In this document: positions 9,802 through 20,613 of the stretch, one piece after another | Numbering within the stretch: position 1 is the stretch's first letter | Layout of the letters: the number at the start of each line of letters is the position of its first letter | Source: Sorangium cellulosum | GTDB taxonomy: Bacteria > Myxococcota_A > Polyangia > Polyangiales > Polyangiaceae | Direction of reading: 5' to 3' | DNA: 64,000 nucleotides | NCBI RefSeq assembly: GCF_002950945.1 | Contig: NZ_CP012673.1 | Span: 6,261,001 to 6,325,000 of the forward strand | Program-made: the position numbers and the translations under genes | Notes under the pieces: generated by a model | What the model saw: only the letters and a program-made list of their open reading frames with translations | Databases searched by the model: none | Told to the model about the DNA's origin: nothing

Positions 9802-11246
9802 GATGCCTCCTCGCTGTCCCCGTCCGTCTCGGCCGCGTCGTCGTCGTCATCGCTCGAGCCGTCCGGGATCACGTGGATCACCGTCCGCGCCGAGCTGACG
9901 AGATAGCGCCGCGCCACCCGCAGGAGGTCCCCCACGGTCACCCGCCGGTAGGCGGAGAGCCGCTCGAACAGGGCCGCGGGATCGCCGAGCACCGTCTCGT
10001 AGAAGCCGATCTGCTCGGCCTTGCCCGCCACGGTCTCGAGCCCCTGCAGGACGGAGAGCTCGGTGCGCGCCTTCGCCCGGTCGAGCTCCGCCTCCGTGAC
10101 GGGGGTGCGCCGCACCGCCTCGAGGATCGGCTCGAGGGCCGCGAGCAGATCCTCACCGGTATGGTCGCCGCGCGCCGAGAGGTAGATGTCGTAGAGCGCG
10201 GGGTCGCGGAACGAGCCCACCCACCCGCGGACCTCGCTCGCGATCTCCTGCTCCTGCACGAGCGCGCGGTGCACGCGCGACGACCGCCCGGAGAAGAGGA
10301 TCTCGTTCAGCAGCGAGAGGGGCGCGTGATCGAAGTCCCCGAGCGCCGGCGAGCGGTAGCCGATCGCGACCTTGTGGGTCGCCGTCGGCTTCGACACCTC
10401 GAGCCGGCGCTCCTCCGTCTGCGGCGGCTCGGGCGACACGTCCTCGACCGGGATCTTCGCCGGCTCCTGGACGCCGTAGTGGTCCTGCACCGCCCGCAGC
10501 GCCTGGTCGAGCGCGACGTCGCCGACGAGGACGAGCGCCGCGTTGTTCGGGGCGTAGTACGTCCGGTAGAACTCGACGCAGTCCTCGGTCGTGAAGCCCT
10601 TGATGTCCTCCATCCAGCCGATGGTCGGCCACCCGTAGGCGTGCTTGCGGAACGCCTCCTTGTAGAGCAGCTCGCTGACCGACCCGTCGATGTCGTCGTC
10701 GACCCGCTGCCTCCGCTCGTTGGCGACGACCTCTTTCTCGCTCGACACCTGGGGGTCGCGGAGGACGAGCCGCGCCATGCGCTGCGCCTCGAGCCGGAGG
10801 GTGAGCTCGAGCGCGTCCTTCGGCAGGTTCGTGTGGTAGTAGGTCCAGTCGAGGAACGTCGCCGCGTTCGTCTCGGCGCCGGCCTCCTCGAGCATCCGAT
10901 CGAACGCGCCGTGCGGGACGCCCTCGGTCTCGCCGAACATGAGGTGCTCGAAGAGGTGCGCGATGCCCGTCTTGCCCACGCGCTCGTGGCGCGAGCCGAC
11001 GCCGAACCACGTCTGGAGGCAGACGACGGGCGCGGACGGGTCGACGAGCACGAGCACCTTGAGCCCGTTCCCGAGCACGAAGCGCTCGACGCGCATGGCG
11101 GGGCCGAACGGGATGCTGGCGTCGTGGCTCAGCCGGGCGATCGGCGGGCGATCACGGTTCAGCGCCGCGAGCACCTCGGCGATCGGGTCCGTTCGAGGGA
11201 GCGCGTTCACGGCGACCCCTGGCGAGTAGGCAAGCGTCTCCTGCAT
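9798..11246 (-). CDS. Zinc-dependent M16 peptidase, catalytic subunit
   Basis: 482 residues. The HLFEHLMF sequence is the inverted zinc motif HxxEH, and a downstream glutamate in the SSEKEVVANERRQR segment is the expected third ligand. The C-terminal lobe is complete. A highly acidic tail (SSDDDDDAAETDGDSEEAS) ends the protein. Processing peptidases of this family cleave peptides or small unfolded proteins in an enclosed chamber. The ATG start gives the expected length, although no strong ribosome site is seen; no signal peptide is evident, so a cytoplasmic location is likely. Operon with the inactive subunit. Confidence 0.93.
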   Translation of the reverse strand: MQETLAYSPGVAVNALPRTDPIAEVLAALNRDRPPIARLSHDASIPFGPAMRVERFVLGNGLKVLVLVDPSAPVVCLQTWFGVGSRHERVGKTGIAHLFEHLMFGETEGVPHGAFDRMLEEAGAETNAATFLDWTYYHTNLPKDALELTLRLEAQRMARLVLRDPQVSSEKEVVANERRQRVDDDIDGSVSELLYKEAFRKHAYGWPTIGWMEDIKGFTTEDCVEFYRTYYAPNNAALVLVGDVALDQALRAVQDHYGVQEPAKIPVEDVSPEPPQTEERRLEVSKPTATHKVAIGYRSPALGDFDHAPLSLLNEILFSGRSSRVHRALVQEQEIASEVRGWVGSFRDPALYDIYLSARGDHTGEDLLAALEPILEAVRRTPVTEAELDRAKARTELSVLQGLETVAGKAEQIGFYETVLGDPAALFERLSAYRRVTVGDLLRVARRYLVSSARTVIHVIPDGSSDDDDDAAETDGDSEEAS

Positions 11247-11269
11247 GGCAGGAGCAGCCCATACCACGC

Positions 11270-11905
11270 TCAGCGCCGCGGCGCTGCGTGGCACAGGACG
11301 TCGCTCGGATCCCGTGTCGCCTGATGGCACTCCCACCGGTCGTCGCGGCACGAGATGACCAGGATCCCCGCGTCGTACGCCTCCCTGAGCGACGAGCCTG
11401 CCCGTTGGGCGATCAGGTTGGCCGGCGTCCGCTCGGTGCACCCCTTGCCCATGTTCACCTCGATCTTCCGGTTCCCCTTGGCGGCCTTCACCGGGTCGGG
11501 CGGCGTCTTGCCCTTGTCCGCGGTGCGCGCCGCCGCGGCGAGCTTCGGCACGATCGCCTCGACGTACCCCTTGTCGACGAGCGGATCGGTCGGCTGCGGC
11601 GACACCATGGCGAGCGTGTACTGGATCGCCATCATCTGCTGCTCCGGCGGGGCGCTCGGCTGGATCGGCCCGCTCGACCCGAGCGGCACCGGCCGCGGCG
11701 GCATTTCCCGCGCTCGCGGCGCGGCGGCGGTCTCGGCGGCGCTCGGTGCCGGCGCGGCGCTCGCGGCGGTCTGCGGCGCGCTCGCGGAGGCGGCGGCTCC
11801 CGGCGCCTCCGCGCGCGGGTCGTCGCAGGCGGCGACGGCGAGGACGAGGGCGAGCGAGAGGCGCGCCACGCGGAGGGCGCACGGCCGGGCTGGGGCGGGG
11901 TGCAT
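11270..11905 (-). CDS. Lipoprotein of unknown function
   Basis: 211 residues. Arg-containing N-region, hydrophobic core and lipobox LAVAAC, then an Ala/Ser/Pro linker and a C-terminal domain of about 130 residues with three cysteines (GKGCTE, VISCRDD, WECHQ). It lies 23 bases upstream of the M16 catalytic gene on the same strand, so it may be part of that operon. No family recognised. Confidence 0.8.
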   Translation of the reverse strand: MHPAPARPCALRVARLSLALVLAVAACDDPRAEAPGAAASASAPQTAASAAPAPSAAETAAAPRAREMPPRPVPLGSSGPIQPSAPPEQQMMAIQYTLAMVSPQPTDPLVDKGYVEAIVPKLAAAARTADKGKTPPDPVKAAKGNRKIEVNMGKGCTERTPANLIAQRAGSSLREAYDAGILVISCRDDRWECHQATRDPSDVLCHAAPRR

Positions 11906-12024
11906 GTGCGCCTTATACGGGCGCCGGGCGCGCGCCGCCAAGCCCGCGGCGACGCACCGCCAACGCCCTGCCCCGCCTTCCACGCCTTCCCCGCCGAGAG
12001 AGCGCGCCCGCGGGCCGCCCGGCC

Positions 12025-13827
<1,803 letters not shown>

Positions 13828-14146
13828 AACGAGCTTCGGGGCGGGCGCCCGGACCATCGGTTAGCGGAGCGGCCGCCAGCGCGCGGCCTCGACCGGAATG
13901 CGAAGAAGCGGACCCGGGGCCCGCGACCCCTCCGGGGAGGCGGACCCTGGCGCGCGGCAGCGCGAGCGCCGCGGGAACATGGTGCACCCCGGCGGCCTTG
14001 CTCCTAGCGCGGGCGGCGCCGCGAAGCTATCCGCCCGGACGGCACGGGCCGCTCGGGCCGCTCGGGCCGCAGGCTTCGCAGGCTTCCACGATTCCCGCGG
14101 ATTCCTCGGAGCGTGCGCTCCGGGGCTGGCCGGCGGCCGCCCCGGG
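13828..14146. other. 319-bp intergenic region with short GC-rich repeats
   Basis: Lies between lepA and the small RHH gene, both on the minus strand, and should contain the lepA promoter. The only structure seen is a short direct repeat of gggccgctc (three copies near 14046-14069) followed by a doubled aggcttcgc-like unit. No coding potential is apparent. Confidence 0.5.
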
Positions 14147-14353
14147 TCACTTCTTCGGAGGGGGCGGCGGCACCGAGGGGGGCTCCAGGGACATCTGGCC
14201 TGGCAGCACGTGCTCGTAATGCTTGAGAACCATGTCGATCCCCTCGCGGATGTAGACCGCGATCGGGACCTTGGTGCGTTCGTGCAGCATCTTCAGCCGC
14301 TCGGCCTGCTCGGGCGTGATGTAGATGGTCGTCGAGACTTTCTTCCGTGACAT
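14147..14353 (-). CDS. Small ribbon-helix-helix (CopG-like) protein
   Basis: 68 residues. The core KKVSTTIYITPEQAERLKML followed by HERTKVPIAVYIREGIDMVLK has the beta-strand/two-helix periodicity of RHH DNA-binding proteins. The tail is Pro-rich and ends in PPPPPKK. RHH proteins bind operators as dimers. No toxin gene is adjacent, so this is probably a free-standing regulator rather than an antitoxin. It has no strong ribosome site. Divergent from the next lipoprotein gene, with a shared region of about 280 bases. Confidence 0.8.
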   Translation of the reverse strand: MSRKKVSTTIYITPEQAERLKMLHERTKVPIAVYIREGIDMVLKHYEHVLPGQMSLEPPSVPPPPPKK

Positions 14354-14634
14354 GTCACGCCCGGGAGGGTAACCCGCCAGCCTCGAAGGGACCGACTGAC
14401 AAGACGTTACCCTAGATGCCGGTACGTATGATGTCAATCGGAATGGCGTGGGTGCTCGCGAGGAGCTCTGGGGTGGGGCGAACCGGCCGGGGAGTCGCAC
14501 CCTGTGGGCATCAGCTTGAAGTACGCACGGACGGCGGTCTAGACTGCGCCCGAAGCTGGTCCGTGTCGGGACGGCTCACCCGTCGCATGGAGCTTCTGCC
14601 CCGAAAGTCCCGGGCACGCCGGAGGAATCTCTCG

Positions 14635-15465
14635 ATGACGCGATTCCCGCTCACCTGGCCGTCGCCCAGGTGGTTGCTCGTGGCCCTGATGACCTTTGCC
14701 GCCGCCGCGTGCGGGTCGTCGACGCCGTCGCCGTCGACGGCTGAGAAGAGCCCCACCGGCGAGCGCGACACGGCGATCGTCCACGAGCCCTGCGAGAAGG
14801 ACTCTGCCTCTGCGCAGAAGGTCGACGTGAACGGCGACCGGGTGCCCGACATCGTCCACGTGAAGAAGGATGGGCGGGAGGTCTGTCGGGTCGTCGACCT
14901 GAACCTCGACGGCGCGATCGACGCCTTCATCTATTACGACGCGCAGGGCGTCGAGCGCCGGCGCGAGTCGGACTTCGACCGCGACGGGCGCGCCGACGAG
15001 ATCGCGCATTACGAGCGCGGCGCGGTCGTGCTGAAGGAGCGCGAGACCAACTTCGACGACAAGATCGACACCTGGGACTACTACGAGGGGCAACGTCTCG
15101 CGCGGCGCGAGCGCGACTCCGACGGGGACCGGATCATCGATCAGTGGTGGCAGTTCAACAACCCCACCGACGCGCGGTGCGCGATCGTGTCGGCGGATCA
15201 GAACGCCGACGGAAAGCCCGATCCCGGCAGCGTGGTGGATCTCTGCGCCGAGTCGTACGGCGCGCCCAAGGCGGCCACGCCCCCGCCCGGCAGCGCGGCG
15301 CCTCCCGCGGGCGCCGCGCCCGGCGCTGGGCAGCCGGCGGCCACGGGCGCCGGGCCGAACACCGCAGCTCCCGCGGCGACCACGGCCGGCGCCGCCCCGG
15401 CAGCGACCGCCGCGCCTGCGGGGTCCGGCCCCGCGAGCGCGCCGGCCGACAAGAAGGGACCATGA
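14635..15465 (+). CDS. Lipoprotein with Asp-rich Ca-binding-like repeats
   Basis: 276 residues; ATG with GGAGGA upstream. Lipobox FAAAAC after a hydrophobic helix. The central region repeats DVNGDRVPD, DLNLDGAID, DFDRDGRAD, NFDDKID, DSDGDRIID and DQNADGKPD about every 20-25 residues, the DxDxDGxxD pattern of thrombospondin type 3 and dockerin-like calcium loops. The last 75 residues are Ala/Pro/Gly low complexity. It ends one base before the ATG of its paralogue, so the two are an operon. Exported, probably outer-membrane-attached; ligand unknown. Confidence 0.85.
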   Translation: MTRFPLTWPSPRWLLVALMTFAAAACGSSTPSPSTAEKSPTGERDTAIVHEPCEKDSASAQKVDVNGDRVPDIVHVKKDGREVCRVVDLNLDGAIDAFIYYDAQGVERRRESDFDRDGRADEIAHYERGAVVLKERETNFDDKIDTWDYYEGQRLARRERDSDGDRIIDQWWQFNNPTDARCAIVSADQNADGKPDPGSVVDLCAESYGAPKAATPPPGSAAPPAGAAPGAGQPAATGAGPNTAAPAATTAGAAPAATAAPAGSGPASAPADKKGP

Positions 15466-15466
15466 C

Positions 15467-16240
15467 ATGACGAGACAAGAGCTCTTCGCGCTGGCCGCGC
15501 TCGGCCTGTTCGGTGCAGCCTGCGGCTCGGATCCGGGGTTCGAGGGCACGAAGGCGCCCAAGGTCGAGGCGACCCGCAGGGCGGACGGCAGCATCGACGA
15601 TCGTTCGATGTGCGACTGGAGGGGCAAGGGCGACCGCGAGGCGAGCGAGACCGCGGGCCCGGGGGCGATCCAGCCCAACGTGAGGCGGGTGTGGCAGATC
15701 GTGGGCACCGGCGAGGACCGCCACAAGGCGCTCGTCTGCCGCGAGATCGACACCAACTTCGACGGGGTGAAGGACGTCGTCCGCCGCTACAACGAGAAGG
15801 GCGAGAGCCTGCACGAGGAAGCCGACTCGAACTACGACGGCCGGATCGACACCTGGATCACGTTCGCCACCGGACGGCTGGCCGAGGTGAAGATCGACGC
15901 CGACCGGGACGGCAACCCCGACGAGTGGAAGTACTACAGCGGCGGCAAGCTGGCGCGCATCAAGCGGGACACGAACCGCGACGGCAAGCCGGACGTCTGG
16001 GAGATCTACCGCATGGGCCGGCTCGAGCGCATGGGCGTGGACCTCGACGCCGACGAGCGCGTCGATCGGTGGGATCACGACAACGAGGTGCGGCGCCGCG
16101 TCGAGGACGAAGAGCGCAAGAAGGAAGAGCAGGCCGCGGCAGAGGCGGCCAGGAAGGCCGCGGAGGACCAGGCGGCAGCGGACAAGGCGAACGAGGGCGT
16201 GGACGGCGCGGACAGCGCGGAGCCCCCCAAGAAGAAGTAA
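15467..16240 (+). CDS. Paralogous Asp-repeat lipoprotein with C-terminal coiled coil
   Basis: 257 residues, lipobox FGAAC. It shares with the upstream protein the repeat pattern DTNFDGVKD, DSNYDGRID, DADRDGNPD, DTNRDGKPD and DLDADERVD, interleaved with W/Y-containing strands (TWITFATGRLAEVKI). The C-terminal 50 residues are an Ala/Glu/Lys-rich coiled coil (VEDEERKKEEQAAAEAARKA) ending in a Lys tail. The 1-base gap from the upstream stop indicates coupling. The pair probably arose by duplication and may form one complex. Confidence 0.85.
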   Translation: MTRQELFALAALGLFGAACGSDPGFEGTKAPKVEATRRADGSIDDRSMCDWRGKGDREASETAGPGAIQPNVRRVWQIVGTGEDRHKALVCREIDTNFDGVKDVVRRYNEKGESLHEEADSNYDGRIDTWITFATGRLAEVKIDADRDGNPDEWKYYSGGKLARIKRDTNRDGKPDVWEIYRMGRLERMGVDLDADERVDRWDHDNEVRRRVEDEERKKEEQAAAEAARKAAEDQAAADKANEGVDGADSAEPPKKK

Positions 16241-16273
16241 CGCAGCGCCGGGCGGCGGGTCCCGAGCAACACC

Positions 16274-17479
16274 ATGGAAGAGCGTCTTCAGAAGATCATC
16301 GCGCGCGCCGGGGTCGCCTCACGCAGGGCAGCTGAGGAGATCATCACCTCCGGGCGGGTGCGCGTGAACGGCCACGTCGTGACGGAGCTTGGGCACAAGG
16401 CGGACCGGCAGAAGGACCGGATCGAGGTGGACGGCAAGCGCATCGTCACCGAGGCGCCGGTCTACGTGGCGCTGCACAAGCCGCGGAACGTGGTCTCAAC
16501 GCTGCGCGATCCCGAAGGGCGCCCGACGGTCGCCGACTACGTGCACGGGGTGGGCGCGCGGCTCTACCCGGTGGGCCGGCTCGACTTCGCGACCAGCGGC
16601 ATCCTGCTCATGACCAACGACGGCGACTTCGCCAATGCGCTGCTCCACCCGCGCGGCGGTGTGCCGAAGACGTACGTGCTGAAGGTCCAGGGCGTCATGA
16701 GCGAGGACGACCTCACGCCGTGGCGCGAGGGGATCCGCCTCGAGGACGGCGTCACCCTGCCGGCCGAGGCGCGGCTCCTGCGTCACGAGGGGGACAAGAC
16801 GTGGCTCGAGGTGACCCTGCGCGAGGGTCGCAACCAGCAGATCCGGCGGATGGGCGAGGCGACCGGCTGGCCGGTCATGCGCCTGGCCCGGATCACGTTC
16901 GCGGGCGTCACCTCGGAGAAGCTCCGGCCGGGGGAGTGGCGCGCGCTGACGGTGGACGAGCTCCTCAAGATCCGCGAAGAGTTCGGCGTCCCCAAGCGGA
17001 TCCGCGGCGCGATGATGGGCGCGTCGTCCGGCCCGGTGGATCATCGCCGCGTCGCGGGCACGGCGCGATCGAGCGGCAAGGCCTCGACCCGGCCCGCCCC
17101 GGAGGCCGCGGCCAAGCCCGCGCGCGGCCGGGCCCCCGCGGGGCGAGACGCTCGGTCCAGGACGAGCGCGCCCGAGCCGGGCGCGACCAGCCACGGACCG
17201 GCCCGACCGAACGCCCGCTCCAGAACGAGCGCGCCCGCGTCGGACGGGGTCTCCACGGGCCCCGCCCGGCCGAACGTCCGCGCTCGATCGAAGGCCTCCA
17301 CGGCGGCATCGCCCGGCCCGGCCCCGGGCCGACCGGACGTCCGGTCCCGCTCGAAGGCTGCCGCGGGAGGCTCGCCGGGCCCGAGCCCGGCTAGATCTGC
17401 GCGAAGCGGCCGCTCCGGAACGACGCCTCGAGCAGCTGAGACACGCGCGCCTCGAGCTCGCGGGCCCGGGCGTCGTTGA
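16274..17479 (+). CDS. rluB: RluB/RsuA-family pseudouridine synthase with long basic tail
   Basis: 401 residues. S4 RNA-binding domain at 1-60 (QKIIARAGVASRRAAEEIIT), catalytic core with GRLDFATSGILLMT (catalytic D104), and the ALHKPR and GRNQQIRRM motifs of the RsuA/RluB/E/F family. It isomerises a uridine in rRNA; the 23S target is inferred. After about residue 245 comes a 155-residue Arg/Ser/Pro/Ala tail made of repeated NVRSRS/NARSRT-like units, not usual for the family. Its last 89 bases overlap the convergent MoxR gene antisense, so the end of the tail is read from the complement of that gene. Confidence 0.93.
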   Translation: MEERLQKIIARAGVASRRAAEEIITSGRVRVNGHVVTELGHKADRQKDRIEVDGKRIVTEAPVYVALHKPRNVVSTLRDPEGRPTVADYVHGVGARLYPVGRLDFATSGILLMTNDGDFANALLHPRGGVPKTYVLKVQGVMSEDDLTPWREGIRLEDGVTLPAEARLLRHEGDKTWLEVTLREGRNQQIRRMGEATGWPVMRLARITFAGVTSEKLRPGEWRALTVDELLKIREEFGVPKRIRGAMMGASSGPVDHRRVAGTARSSGKASTRPAPEAAAKPARGRAPAGRDARSRTSAPEPGATSHGPARPNARSRTSAPASDGVSTGPARPNVRARSKASTAASPGPAPGRPDVRSRSKAAAGGSPGPSPARSARSGRSGTTPRAAETRAPRARGPGRR

Positions 17480-18554
17480 TGCCAGCGAGCGCCTGCTTGA
17501 TCTCGCCGAGCGCCTTCAGCTGACTGAACAGCTGGACGTCGCCGAGCGCGGCGCCGCCAGTGAGGATCTGGCGGATGCGGTCGATCTCGGCGGCGAGCGC
17601 CTCGACGCCGACGCCGAGCGCGCCGACACGGCGGCGGTCCGGGTGCTCGCGGAAGAACGCCTCGAGCACCGGCTGCACGATGCCCTCGAGGATCGCCGCC
17701 TGGTCCTGGTTGTTCCAGATGTGCTTGAGGACGAAGAAGTCGCTCGCGTCGGTCGTCTGGCGGCCGTCGAGGTACGCGCTCGCGGCGAAGAGCTTGAGCA
17801 TCTTCACGACCCGGCGATCCGAGAGCGAGATCCCCTCGGCGCGGATCTGGAATACGAGCCCTTTGTAGGCCGAGAGGAACGCGTCGCCGAAGTTCATGCG
17901 CGCGCCGAACCCCCGGCCGAGCTCGGCGAGCTCGCGCGCCGCGACGAGCGGGCGGAGCGGCTCGCCGGCCATCTGCCGGATCTCCTGCTGGATGCCGCGC
18001 TGGAGCAGCTCGCTGAAGTGATACGCGTCGAGGTTGTCGGACTGCACGCGCAGGAGGAAGCGATCGAAGATCGCCGTCAGGGCCTCGTCGCCCGGCACCT
18101 CGTTCGAGGCCGCGAAGACGCTGATGAGCGGGCAGCGGATCACCTGACCGCCGCTCGAGAATTTGCGCTCGTTGAGCAGCGTGAGCAGCGCGTTCAGGAT
18201 GGCGCTGTTCGACTTGAACACCTCGTCGAGGAAGACGATCTCCGCCTCCGGGAGCATGCCCGCGGTGTTCCGCCGGTAGACGCCCTCGCGGAAGGCGCCG
18301 ATGTCGACGGGGCCGAATATCTCGTTCGGCTCGGTGAAGCGCGTGAGCAGGTACTCGAAGTACTGGGCCTGCATCAGCTCGGCCAGCGTGCGGATGAGCG
18401 CGCTCTTCGCGGTCCCGGGCGGGCCGAGGAGCACGCAATGCTCGCCGGCGACGACCGCGATCATGAGCAGGCGGATGATCTCGTCTTTGCCGAGGAACTG
18501 CCGCTCGAGATGATGGGCAAGCAGGCGCAGACGCTCGTGGAGCGGAGCGGACAT
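17391..18554 (-). CDS. MoxR/RavA-type AAA+ ATPase
   Basis: 387 residues. Walker A GPPGTAKS (44-51), Walker B IVFLDEVFK (107-113), a sensor-1 FAASNEVP segment, and the MoxR FTEPNEIFGPVDIGAF insertion. The GEHCVLLGPPG and FKSNSAILNALLTLLNERKF sequences fit the RavA subgroup. RavA-type chaperones work with a VWA protein; none is adjacent here, so the partner must be elsewhere. Alone between rluB (convergent, overlapping) and the tRNA gene. Confidence 0.93.
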   Translation of the reverse strand: MSAPLHERLRLLAHHLERQFLGKDEIIRLLMIAVVAGEHCVLLGPPGTAKSALIRTLAELMQAQYFEYLLTRFTEPNEIFGPVDIGAFREGVYRRNTAGMLPEAEIVFLDEVFKSNSAILNALLTLLNERKFSSGGQVIRCPLISVFAASNEVPGDEALTAIFDRFLLRVQSDNLDAYHFSELLQRGIQQEIRQMAGEPLRPLVAARELAELGRGFGARMNFGDAFLSAYKGLVFQIRAEGISLSDRRVVKMLKLFAASAYLDGRQTTDASDFFVLKHIWNNQDQAAILEGIVQPVLEAFFREHPDRRRVGALGVGVEALAAEIDRIRQILTGGAALGDVQLFSQLKALGEIKQALAGINDARARELEARVSQLLEASFRSGRFAQI

Positions 18555-18671
18555 GAGGCGAACCGTCGTACCACAAGCCCGAAGGCCGGCGCAGCGATCG
18601 CCGCAGCGCTTCGTGTGTTGCGCTCACGCGCCCGGGGTTTCGCCGCGTTCAAGCCGCGAACAAAATGCGAA

Positions 18672-18694
18672 AGGCCGATGATTCACATCGGCCT
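18672..18694 (-). terminator. Intrinsic terminator of tRNA-Gly
   Basis: Perfect 9-base inverted repeat AGGCCGATG / CATCGGCCT with a 5-base loop. On the minus strand it is followed by TTCGCATTTTG. It lies about 46 bases after the 3' end of the tRNA gene. Confidence 0.75.
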
Positions 18695-18740
18695 CGCCGT
18701 GCTGCTCAGTGCAGCTTGATGGTGCGCAGAGTCTATGTTG

Positions 18741-18815
<75 letters not shown>

Positions 18816-19256
18816 AGACGTCAATCGCTCGGTTCAGACCCCTGCCTGGAGCACCGGATCCGGTGCGCGCAGCCAGGAAAGCTTGAGCTAGGCGACTTCA
18901 ACTCGGAACACATGTCAGAAAAATCCTGATTTGCGCCGGGTCATCGCTGGAGGTCGTCTCCGTCGATGCGTGGCGGATGAGTACCAATCGGCGTCGGCGT
19001 AGTCAAGCGATCACGTACGAATCGATGAAACTTCCGTCGACGGCAGGTTGCACGGCCGCTCTGGTCGAGTATTGTGTGGCCACTGCGAGCGAGGGGGCTC
19101 GCCCAGGCACCGCGCTCGGTGCCGCTCATAAAAGCCTTCGCGTTCGCGACAGCAGCACCGGGTGGCTCGGCTCTACCATCATAAGGGAGGCCGCCGCACG
19201 GCGCGCTCTTGGTTGGCCTGGGTCGACCAGGCAGGTCCGTTGGACTTGGGGGGAAC
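18816..19256. other. 441-bp intergenic region with a 16-bp palindrome
   Basis: Divergent region between tRNA-Gly (minus) and the FHA regulator gene (plus). It holds the perfect 16-base palindrome GCACCGGATCCGGTGC at 18851-18866, 36 bases upstream of the tRNA start. Base composition is less GC-rich than the neighbouring genes. No ORF with coding character; no promoter can be assigned with confidence. Confidence 0.5.
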
Positions 19257-20510
19257 ATGAACGAACAGACTGCTTTGCGAGTGGACGTGGTGGAGACGGC
19301 CGCGCCGGCCATCCAGACGGAGTACCGGTCCGGCGTTCACGCCAAGCGACAGGATGACGACGGCGGTTGGGGGCTCGTCCTCATCGGCTTCGACGGCCCG
19401 CCGCGCACCGTGAGCCTCATGGATGGCGCGGTGATCGGCAGCGCGGCGCGCGACGCGCGCATTGAGGGCCACGGGGTCGCGCCCGAGCACGCCAGGATCA
19501 GCGTCCGCTCGGATGGCTGCTACATCGAGGACATGGACACCCACGACGGCACGTGGGTGAACGGCGTCCGCGCCCGGCGCATCGGCGTGATGCACGGCGA
19601 CGTGGTCCGGCTCGGCAATCAGCTCGCCGTCTTCGTCGAGCGGCACCTCGCGCTGTACGACGGCGCGCCGTCGCGGCTCGGGCCGCTCGTGTACGGCGCG
19701 AAGCAGCGCAAGGACTGGATCGATCCGGTGATGAAGCTCGTGCAGTCGGGCTCCAGCGTCTGTATCGAAGGCGCGCCCGGGGTCGGCAAGCGCACGCTGG
19801 CCCGCCTCGCCGCCGCGGTGCGCGAGGGCCTGGGTGAGACCCTGGTCCTCGACGGCAGCGCCGATAGCAAGCCCGCCATTCCGCCCGGCGCGCGGCCGAT
19901 GACGTGGCTCGCGATCGACGCCGATCGGCTCCCGCGGCCGCAGCAGCTGGAGATCGCGCACTCGGTCGGCCGCTCCAGCGGCGTCAGCATCATCGCCACG
20001 ACCGGGCAGCCGCTCGATCGGGCGGCCGGCGACGGGCGCGTCGCGCCGTGGTTCGCGTCGCTCTTCTCCGGCAAGCGGATCACGATCCCGACGCTCGAGA
20101 TGCGGCGCGAGGACGTGCCGCTCATCGCGCGCGACATCGCGGAGCGCCACGGGATCACGCTCGATCGCTTCACCCCGCAGCTCCTCGAGGCGCTCGTCCG
20201 CGCCGGCTGGCCGGGCGGCGTGCCGCAGCTCGAGGCGGCGATCGTCGCCGCGGCCGAGGCCGCGCCGGACGGCCCGCTCTCGGTCGCGCCCATCGCGGGG
20301 TCGCTCGCGCGCGGCCCGCGCATCAAGCCGAACCTCCCGCCGGCGACGGATCCGTCGCTCGCGCGCGCCCGCCTCGAGGACGCCCTCGCCCGGGCGAACG
20401 GCTCGGTCGCCTCGGCGGCGCGCGCCCTCGGCATGTCGCGGCAGGCGATCTACCGGGAGGCCGACCGGCTCGGCCTCGACATCGCGCGCCGCAGGGTCCC
20501 GCGCGGCTGA
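19257..20510 (+). CDS. FHA domain-containing AAA/Fis regulator, degenerate NtrC-like
   Basis: 417 residues; ATG after TTGGGGGGAAC. FHA domain at about 36-130 (IGSAARDARIEGHGVAPEHARI, then THDGTWVNGVRARRI, the phosphothreonine-binding loops). An AAA-like region has Walker A GAPGVGKR and the WLAIDADRLP Walker B position. A C-terminal Fis-type helix-turn-helix follows (NGSVASAARALGMSRQAIYREADRL). The GAFTGA loop needed to contact sigma-54 is missing and the ATPase is short, so activation of sigma-54 is doubtful. It probably reads a kinase-made phosphothreonine and binds DNA directly. Confidence 0.88.
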   Translation: MNEQTALRVDVVETAAPAIQTEYRSGVHAKRQDDDGGWGLVLIGFDGPPRTVSLMDGAVIGSAARDARIEGHGVAPEHARISVRSDGCYIEDMDTHDGTWVNGVRARRIGVMHGDVVRLGNQLAVFVERHLALYDGAPSRLGPLVYGAKQRKDWIDPVMKLVQSGSSVCIEGAPGVGKRTLARLAAAVREGLGETLVLDGSADSKPAIPPGARPMTWLAIDADRLPRPQQLEIAHSVGRSSGVSIIATTGQPLDRAAGDGRVAPWFASLFSGKRITIPTLEMRREDVPLIARDIAERHGITLDRFTPQLLEALVRAGWPGGVPQLEAAIVAAAEAAPDGPLSVAPIAGSLARGPRIKPNLPPATDPSLARARLEDALARANGSVASAARALGMSRQAIYREADRLGLDIARRRVPRG

Positions 20511-20613
20511 GCTGATCCACGCCGCGCCCCCGGGAGCCCCGGCGACGCCGAGGGCTCCCGTCGCGTCCTGCTGCGCGGCTGCGCGGCTGCGCCCGCACAC
20601 GCAGCGCGACGTC

